Below, one piece after another: positions 1-5,800 of a stretch of DNA of 6,813 nt. The notes under the pieces were generated by a model. The model was not told the origin of the DNA. It was given only the letters and a program-made list of their open reading frames with translations, and made no database searches. The stretch lies in assembly GCA_964592475.1 (NCBI GenBank), contig CAZQEZ010000204.1:1-6813 (forward strand), given 5' to 3'. Position 1 is the first letter of the stretch. The number at the start of each line of letters is the position of its first letter. The position numbers and the translations under genes are program-made. The DNA is from CAZQEZ01 sp964592475. Its GTDB lineage: Bacteria; Bacteroidota; Bacteroidia; Cytophagales; Cyclobacteriaceae.

Positions 1-290
1 GGTTTGCCGTACAACACTACCTGCGATTTATTGGCAGCCGAGGGTTTAAGTAGAATCGGGTTCATTTCTACCTTGGGGGTGGTTTTACAGGCTTCAGCCT
101 GAACCGCCTGCGCCCTGCCAATTTCCAGTCCGTCGGGGGTGGAAAAGCTATTCAGCGACATATTCTGCGCCTTGAAGGGAGCGGGATTGTATCCTTTATT
201 CACCAGCCACCGACAAATGCCGGTATTCACCCGGCTTTTCCCAACGTCAGATCCGGTCCCTACAATCATAATGGGTCGTAGTGCTTGCAT
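1..290 (-). CDS. cobQ: Cobyric acid synthase, N-terminal part (runs off left edge)
   Basis: Cobyric acid synthase amidates the b, d, e and g side chains of adenosylcobyrinic acid a,c-diamide in the cytoplasm, using glutamine and ATP. Reading the minus strand from an ATG at 290 gives 96 open codons with no stop before the edge. A P-loop GTGSDVGKS follows the first strand (residues 11-19). Then come the family hallmarks FKAQNMSLNS (39-48), TPDGLEIGRAQ (51-61), QAEAC (65-69) and MNPILLKP (76-83), in the order expected for CobQ/CbiP; these separate it from CobB/CbiA. ATG 290 is the first Met after an in-frame stop at 315-317 and places the P-loop at the usual distance from the N-terminus. No purine-rich ribosome site is visible. 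The usual length is near 490 residues, so about 80% of the gene and its glutaminase domain lie outside. The gene diverges from the riboswitch-controlled operon, and no cobalamin riboswitch lies on its own strand in this window. Confidence 0.95.
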   Translation of the reverse strand, partial: MQALRPIMIVGTGSDVGKSRVNTGICRWLVNKGYNPAPFKAQNMSLNSFSTPDGLEIGRAQAVQAEACKTTPKVEMNPILLKPSAANKSQVVLYGK

Positions 291-336
291 TTTTTCTAAA
301 CTATCAATTGACTTTCAATTCATTTAAAGCAAAGTG

Positions 337-678
337 TTACTTTATTACAAGCAATCCAGCTTCGCTTTTTACGAATTTCTTAATCTCTTCAATTCGCGTT
401 TCTATAAGGGTAGTCAATTCTTTATTTCTGCAATTTCCACGATTTATCCATACTATCTTCGGAGGCGTTCCCATAACAACACTACAATGGCAAAAATCTT
501 TATATTTAGTTAGGACGACAAATTCATTTTCTCTTGCAAACTCCCAAATTTGTGAATCGTCGGTACCTGATATCACAGCATTGCTAACATGAATACAATC
601 CTCTAGGCCACGAATACAAGGTTAACAACCACGTTGGTTAGGATTAAACGTTGTTATTTTTTCTGCTTCGCTATTCAT
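337..678 (-). pseudogene. Decayed DUF433-DUF5615 toxin-antitoxin unit, internally deleted
   Basis: On the minus strand, ATG 678 opens 18 codons, MNSEAEKITTFNPNQRGC, then TAA (622-624), and the same frame continues PCIRGLE DCIHVSNAVISG and on to a stop at 337-339. The first part matches the start of DUF433 antitoxins (pattern I-T-F-N-P-x-Q-x-G-G-[RK]-P-C-I-R-G), with the stop sitting where Arg or Lys is usual. From about codon 26 the sequence matches the DUF5615 PIN-like toxin family: HVSNAVISG, DDSQIWEFA, VVLTKYKDF, GTPPKIVWINRGNC and a helical C-terminus. The DUF433 C-terminus and the toxin N-terminus, including its first catalytic Asp region, are missing, so the two halves are joined in frame by an internal deletion. 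The usual TKDxDF acidic motif reads TKYKDF, losing one Asp. Such pairs are normally two adjacent genes, antitoxin first. A GTG at 576 could open a 79-codon remnant (337-576), but it would lack the toxin's N-terminal part, so I judge the unit non-functional. Confidence 0.78.
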
Positions 679-772
679 CGCTGTAATGTTCAAAGATGTT
701 CCAAAGTAAGAAAAATACACCTAATCATGAGTTAATTGTATTATTCATAAAAAGCTGCGATTCACAAATTTG
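545..772. repeat. 15-bp perfect inverted repeat, arms 545-559 and 758-772
   Basis: CAAATTTGTGAATCG at 545-559 recurs as its exact reverse complement at 758-772. The left arm lies inside the toxin remnant, where it encodes D-S-Q-I-W on the minus strand; the right arm lies in gene-free DNA. Identity stops sharply at both ends. A 15-base match of this kind is unlikely by chance in a window this size (about 0.02 expected for random sequence), so a small inverted duplication of toxin DNA is a possible origin. A coincidence in AT-rich DNA cannot be ruled out. Confidence 0.6.
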
Positions 773-999
773 CAGGTAATTAAAGAACATTGGATGTAAT
801 AAGAAAATAATCTAAAATCTCTATGAATTACATAAATTGAATGCAATTAAATGGTTGAAGAAGTTACAGGTTGATTTATTGATTACCCTTTATTTTGTCT
901 TTAGAGCTTCGCTTGAGCAGCCGTTATGCTGTATGCTAGCCCTGCAAACTTTTTGATAGCGCTTTACCTAAAGTCGCTATTTAGTATTACATTCGTGAA
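679..999. other. Gene-free AT-rich divergent spacer
   Basis: About 320 bases between the toxin-antitoxin remnant and the riboswitch. No frame carries a convincing protein, and there is no tRNA or rRNA signature. It must hold the promoter of the plus-strand operon, and perhaps one for the minus-strand genes. What can be seen is the right arm of a 15-base inverted repeat (758-772), a weak promoter-like pair (871-897) and an imperfect hairpin, AGCGCTTTA / TAAAG(T)CGCT, at 958-978. No T-run follows that hairpin, so I do not call it a terminator. Confidence 0.6.
871..897 (+). promoter_or_regulatory. Weak Bacteroidota-type promoter candidate for the B12 operon
   Basis: A TTG at 871-873 is followed after 16 bases by TTATTTTG (890-897). 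This is one base off the Bacteroidota -7 consensus TAnnTTTG, and the spacing is slightly short of the usual range. Transcription would start near 903-905, about 100 bases before the riboswitch aptamer, so the whole aptamer would be transcribed. The match is weak and such AT-rich DNA gives chance hits easily; it is the best candidate I found upstream of the aptamer. Confidence 0.22.
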
Positions 1000-1185
1000 G
1001 TATTGGTGGTTTTTTCTTCACTGAATAAACCTTAAAAGGGAATCCGGTAATATTAATTGAAAAAGCCGGAGCTGTACCCGCAACTGTAATTCTGAATAGT
1101 GTGCTGAAATTTCACTTGCCACTGACTGCCCACGAGCGGTTGGGAAGGCTTCAGCACATAGATAAGCCAGGAGACCTGCCAGTAT
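1000..1185 (+). promoter_or_regulatory. Cobalamin riboswitch (AdoCbl-type aptamer)
   Basis: This is a complete B12-sensing aptamer. Its conserved blocks appear in order: AAGGGAA (1036-1042), the stem TCCGG / CCGGA (1043-1047 with 1066-1070), AGCTG then CCCGCAACTGTAA (1077-1089), GCCACTG (1118-1124), TGGGAAGG (1141-1148) and the B12 box GCCAGGAGACCTGCC (1166-1180). Pairings that can be traced by eye are an 8-bp stem GTGCTGAA / TTCAGCAC (1101-1108 with 1150-1157), a closing P1 stem TATTGGTGG / CTGCCAGTA (1001-1009 with 1176-1184, with GU pairs), and a loop-loop contact CCGC (1078-1081) with GCGG (1136-1139), the expected kissing loop. It lies 135 bases before the first operon gene. Riboswitches of this family normally shut off expression when cobalamin binds. 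Confidence 0.96.
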
Positions 1186-1320
1186 CTTGCTTCGTCATGG
1201 CTTTCGGGAATAAAAGCTGAACGGTTCTTGTGGTGCTCATTTTTCGTTTTTCCAGAACAAAAGCGAATACGTCACTCGGTTCTAGGGTTCAATAGCCGTG
1301 AATGGAGCAGGTATTTTTAA
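1186..1320 (+). promoter_or_regulatory. Riboswitch expression platform / operon leader
   Basis: This is the 135-base leader between the aptamer and the first start codon. I see no GC-rich hairpin with a following T-run, so attenuation by an intrinsic terminator is not supported, and control at translation is more likely. GGAG at 1304-1307 lies 13 bases before ATG 1321. The adjoining GCAGGT (1307-1312) can pair locally with ACCTGT (1324-1329), looping out the start codon. It can also pair with ACCTGC of the B12 box (1174-1179), which is needed for the P1 stem. Separately, CCAGAAC (1252-1258) can pair with either of two GTTCT copies (1224-1228 or 1279-1283). Which of these pairings forms is not known. 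Confidence 0.45.
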
Positions 1321-1932
1321 ATGACCTGTGGAATGACTATCGACTCATTACTTTTAGGCCTTCAAACGCTTTTACTTAGTCTGTACGGATTAACCGGCAT
1401 TGCCCGGTTGTTATCCAAAAATAAGTATTGGGGATTCATCACGCTCGCTGTTGCCGGACTTGTAGCCTTATTAACTTTTCTATTTACGGCCTTCATCAGC
1501 ACCAATCTGCAATTCCTTTTCCTCGTATTGCTGCTATTAAACGCTATTCCTGCCTTTTCTAACACAAAGTGGAAAGAGGCCCTGGTGTTCAGTACCCTGG
1601 TGAGCCTTTCTTGCTTAACTGTGTACTTTCAGTGGGATCAGGGACTAGCGGTTTTAATTGCAGTTCTTTTACTGGTGATCCTCTTATTTTTGCTGATCAG
1701 CCAATGTGCCCCCTGGTTTGTAAGCCAACAACATTTCTTTCTTAAAGTGGGTACTTTACTCACCTTGCTTTTTGCAGCCGAGCCGGTATACATTCAGGTA
1801 CTACAAAACCTGAAACCCATAGCCACCATTCCAGTGCAGGCCATTGTAAATCCTCAAAACCTCTCAGTACTTGGTGTGCTCCTTTTGCTTGCACTGGGAG
1901 GTTTTATCTGGAAAGAAAAATTCAAAACGTAA
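1321..1932 (+). CDS. Polytopic inner-membrane protein, HmuT-like by position
   Basis: A 203-residue, very hydrophobic protein with about six or seven predicted membrane helices (roughly residues 8-30, 37-58, 63-80, 86-103, 107-128, 136-153 and 181-197), joined by short loops and ending in a basic tail, WKEKFKT. I recognise no catalytic motif or named family from the sequence alone. It is the first gene after the cobalamin riboswitch and lies 12 bases before the ExbB-like gene. In HmuSTUV-type clusters a small multi-spanning protein accompanies the CobN, ExbB-like and DUF2149 proteins, so an accessory membrane subunit or permease of that complex is the natural guess from context only. ATG 1321 is chosen because GGAG lies upstream at 1304-1307. 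ATG 1333 (codon 5) is possible and would remove the short MTCG start without touching the first helix. Confidence 0.8.
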   Translation: MTCGMTIDSLLLGLQTLLLSLYGLTGIARLLSKNKYWGFITLAVAGLVALLTFLFTAFISTNLQFLFLVLLLLNAIPAFSNTKWKEALVFSTLVSLSCLTVYFQWDQGLAVLIAVLLLVILLFLLISQCAPWFVSQQHFFLKVGTLLTLLFAAEPVYIQVLQNLKPIATIPVQAIVNPQNLSVLGVLLLLALGGFIWKEKFKT

Positions 1933-1944
1933 AAAATAAAAACC

Positions 1945-2511
1945 ATGAATATTCTGGAATCGACCTTACTGGCGATCGCAAACTTATTATACTACCCGGT
2001 AATCCTTGGGGTTCTCTTTGTACTGGTTCATCAGGCGGTTGCAGCAGGAAAGTTCCTGAGTGAGCTGAAGCAACGCCATAATAATAACCTAAAATGGATT
2101 GCCGTCTTTGAAGACCAGCATCGCAACTACTTCACTGCTCCGGCGGCTACCTACAAGGCCATTGAATTCGACCTGATTTATAAGTTACGCAAGTGGCAGC
2201 AGGCCTACAGTAAGTCGCACAGTGCAAACCGACTGGTGATAAAGGCTGGTCCTTCGCTAGGACTGATGGGAACGCTTATACCCATGGGTACGGCACTTTC
2301 TTCCTTATCTCAGGGCGACCTAATGATTATGTCGGCCAACATGGTCACGGCATTTACAACCACCGTGGTAGGAATGGGTTGCGGCTTATCGGCTTTTCTA
2401 ATGCACTACCAGCAAACAGCGTGGATGAAAGCTGATCTGCTCGAGTGTGAAGCCTTGTGCGAAAAAAGCCTGGTAGAATTAGAAAGTACGGATAAACTGA
2501 TCAATAATTAA
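1945..2511 (+). CDS. MotA/TolQ/ExbB-family proton channel protein
   Basis: A 188-residue inner-membrane protein of the family that turns the proton gradient into mechanical work at the envelope. One helix lies near residues 8-31 and is followed by a polar, cytoplasm-facing stretch to about residue 98. Two close helices carry the family signature: GPSLGLMGTLIPMGTAL (102-118), then SQGDLMIMSANM and TAFTTTVVGMGCG (135-147). The Thr residues in these helices match the polar residues lining the ExbB/TolQ channel. It is shorter than E. coli ExbB (244 residues), as is common for the CobN-linked subgroup (HmuU in HmuSTUV clusters). It lies between the membrane protein and the DUF2149 gene with 12-base gaps, suggesting one transcript and complex. 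No clear ribosome site precedes ATG 1945; the upstream bases are A-rich. The family call is firm; the partner proteins are inferred from context. Confidence 0.92.
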   Translation: MNILESTLLAIANLLYYPVILGVLFVLVHQAVAAGKFLSELKQRHNNNLKWIAVFEDQHRNYFTAPAATYKAIEFDLIYKLRKWQQAYSKSHSANRLVIKAGPSLGLMGTLIPMGTALSSLSQGDLMIMSANMVTAFTTTVVGMGCGLSAFLMHYQQTAWMKADLLECEALCEKSLVELESTDKLINN

Positions 2512-2523
2512 CCCGGTATAACG

Positions 2524-2865
2524 ATGAGCATACTCAGAAAAAAATTTCGATTCGAGGCGGATCTTTCTCCAGAAACGGATCCCATCAGCAGTATGGCCAA
2601 CCTCTTCGACGTCAGCGTGGTTTTTATCGTGGCGTTGTTTTTTGCCCTTTTTATGGCGTACAGCACCCTGGATTTATTTAATCCCGATTCGGAACTGGTG
2701 ATTACTAAAACCATGCCCAACGGTGAAATTCAAATCATTACTAAAAAAGGGAAAGAGATAAAAATTGAGAAAGTAAGCGAAACCAGCGAATCGGGCAGGG
2801 GAGTAAAACTCGGCACGGCCTATGAGTTGGAAGACGGTCGCGTGATTTATATCCCTGAACAGTAA
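2524..2865 (+). CDS. DUF2149 protein, ExbD-like partner of the proton channel
   Basis: A 113-residue protein with a short charged N-terminus, one membrane helix (about residues 28-46) and a soluble C-terminal domain predicted to be periplasmic. The motif DPISSMANLFDVSVVF (19-34) and the C-terminal GVKLGTAYELEDGRVIYIPE are typical of DUF2149, the small protein that accompanies CobN and ExbB-like genes in Bacteroidota and methanogenic archaea (HmuV in HmuSTUV clusters). Size and topology resemble ExbD/TolR, and Asp29 at the start of the helix sits where ExbD carries its proton-binding Asp. A motor-stator role beside the ExbB-like protein is therefore plausible, but this is inference. It starts 12 bases after the ExbB-like gene and ends 5 bases before the CobN gene, so translational coupling is likely. 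Confidence 0.9.
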   Translation: MSILRKKFRFEADLSPETDPISSMANLFDVSVVFIVALFFALFMAYSTLDLFNPDSELVITKTMPNGEIQIITKKGKEIKIEKVSETSESGRGVKLGTAYELEDGRVIYIPEQ

Positions 2866-2870
2866 GCATT

Positions 2871-5800
2871 ATGAAAACCTGTCTACTATTTTTACTATCC
2901 CTGATTGTAGCGCCCGTAATTGCGCAGGAATCAAGTAATGAGCAACCCATTAACATCGCCTTAATTCTTACCGATTCGTATTACACACTGGGAGAAAGCA
3001 CGGCAAAAGACGCAGAAGCTGCCCTGGAAAAATACGATGTAAATGCCAACATTAACCGCTTCTATCATGCCGACCTGGATCAGCTTACCTACGAGGATAT
3101 TCGCAATAACCAGTTGATTTTTATTGACGTAATCAATGCTTCCAAGGTAGCCAACGTACTGCCTTTGCTTCACCAACTGTCGCTAACTGATGCCAACGTA
3201 TTTGCGGTAGGTTCAAGTAAAGCTTCGGTGTTGGGTAAAAATACAGGCATTCAGCTAGATCCAAAAACACTGGAGTTTTACGAGGAGTCGGGCCGCGATA
3301 ACCTGGTGGGGATGATTCTCGACCAGTGCCAGCGTTCGTTAGGACTTGACATTCCGCAGCAACAGCCTGTTCAGATGCCGGAGTTTACGTTATGCAACGT
3401 CGTAAACCAGAAAATATACAACGACTTTGAAACGTATAAACAACATTATGAAGCCCACATGCCCGGAAACCCGTGGATAGCCATTAATCTGTGGAGAAGT
3501 GATTTTTTATCCGAACAACTGCTACACTTTAAGGAATATGCTTCCCAGTTCGAGGACAATGGCTTCAATGTGCTCTTTTATTACGGTTACCCGGATCTGG
3601 AAGCTGCAAATCGGTTATTCTACGATAAAAACGATCAACTTGTACCTGAATTGATCTTGGCCCATGCTGCCTGGCTTGGGGCCAATCCGTTGGCCAATCG
3701 GGAGTTGTTTGAACAACTGGAAATCCCGGTAATTAATATGATCCAGGTAAACCAGGAGGCAGCCGGGTGGATGAACAACGACCGGGGTATTAAAATTTAC
3801 AAAAGAACCAGCTCATTAAATATTCCCGAGCAAATGGGCATGATTCAACCCACGGTAACAAGCAGCAAAGAGGTTAATAACGAGCGCGTTACCAAGCGTT
3901 CTATTCTTTCGCAGGTACAGAGGCTGGTGAAGAAAGTGCAGAAAATGCACGTTTTAAAAAATAAGCCTAATCATGAAAAGCAGCTTGCCGTGATTTATTA
4001 CAGCCATCCCCCCGGAAAAGAGTTGCTGGGTGCCAGCTACCTAAACGTAGTGCCTAATAGCCTGCATTCTATTTTGACCCGTCTGAAGGAAGAAGGTTAC
4101 AACACAGGTACTAATCCCCTTACAGAGGAAAATATTTTCGATAGGGTGTCAACTTACGGACTAAATATCGGGAATTGGGCACCACGGGAAATTGATAAAC
4201 TGGTAGAAAAAGGGCAGGCAACGCTGGTCCCCATGAAATTATACCTGCAATGGTATGCCACTTTATCTAATTCATTGCAAAAAGAAATTGAAGCGGAATG
4301 GGGAAAGCCTGAAGAGAGTTCTATCATGATTTGGACGGATAATCAGGGGGAGAAATATTTCGTTATTCCTTCGGTGCGGTACGGAAATATATTACTAACC
4401 CCACAGCCGGTTCGGGGATGGTCGCAAGATATTGATGTCATGCATCACGATGTTTCTGTTCCTCCTCACCACCAATACGTAGCCTTTTACCTGTATCTGC
4501 AAAAAGGCTACCATGCCGATGCCGTGGTTCACCTGGGTACGCACAGTACGCTGGAATGGCTGCCCGGCAAAGAAACCGGCTTAAATCAGCACGATGCTTC
4601 GGAAGCGCTAATTGGCGATTTGATAAACGTTTATCCCTACATTGTTGACGACGTAGGCGAAGGCCTGCAGGCTAAGCGGAGATCGGGGGCGATCATTATT
4701 GATCACATGACTCCTCCGTTCGATAAAATTGGGGTTAATCCGGTCCTGGGAAAGCTAGAACAGTTAATTTCAGAACATGAAATCGCAGAGTCAAAAAGCA
4801 TCGCGTTAGCCACTGCTAAGTTCAACGAAATATACAAGTATGCCAGGAAATCGGGCGTTTTAGCAGATTTAGAAATGGATACCATCGTAGATGACGAAGA
4901 ACTGCATTACCTGGAGCATTACATTGAAGAAGTACAGGAACAGCATTCGCCTCTCGGTTTGCACACCTTCGGTAGATTACCCGAACCCGATAAGATTGAT
5001 AAAAATGTAGCTGCTATTGTTTCCCGGAAAACAGGATTAAGTAGTAAGGAAGAAAAAGCTTACGAGGAAGACATCCGACAACGTATCGTTGCCAGTGCCG
5101 ATGCTGAACTCAGTGGTTTGGTCGATGCTTTAGATGGAAAGTACATTCCTGCCAGCACAGGAAATGATCCGCTCAGAAACCCTAACTCCATGCCAACTGG
5201 CAAAAACTTCTACGCTTTCGATGCCGATTACATTCCTTCGGAAGAAGTATATAAAGCCGGCGAAGATTTAGCGAACGAGTTGATTCAAACCCACCGGGAA
5301 GAACACAAGGGGGAGTTTCCCGATAAAGTAGCTTTTAATTTATGGTCTACGGAGTGTATCCGCAACGAAGGGATCATGGAAGCCAAAATTTTAAGCTTGT
5401 TGGGGGTTAAGCCAGTTTACGATGGCTACGGTAAAGTAACCGACTTACAAGTGATTCCCCGGCGAGCGTTGAACCGGCCTCGGGTAGACGTGGTGATTAT
5501 CCCTTCCGGACTGTACCGTGATATTTTTCCGCAGCTACTGATGCTCCTGAATAAAGCCGTAAAACTGGCCGCTAAGCAGGATGAAGTAGATAACTATGTA
5601 AGAAAAAATACTGCCCGTACCTACCGGATGTTGATCGATAAGGGGTTATCCATAAAAGTGGCAAGAGACCTCTCAGAAGTTAGAATTTTCTCTCAGCCCG
5701 ATGGGGCGTATGGAACGGGTACCAATACAGTAGTAGATGCATCCGGTACCTGGGAGGACGATAAAGAGGTAGCCGATGTATTCATGAACCGGATGCACTT

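Noticed and set aside
139..592. Two plus-strand open frames (139-327 and 281-592)
   Set aside because: They lie opposite cobQ and the toxin remnant, whose protein motifs are clear on the minus strand; their own translations match nothing I recognise.
958..978. Hairpin AGCGCTTTA / TAAAG(T)CGCT as an intrinsic terminator
   Set aside because: The stem has a bulge and a very tight loop, and no T-run follows; no gene on the plus strand ends just before it.
988..995. TACATTCG as a -7 promoter element
   Set aside because: It would start transcription at about the first base of the aptamer P1 stem, and no TTG lies at the right distance upstream.
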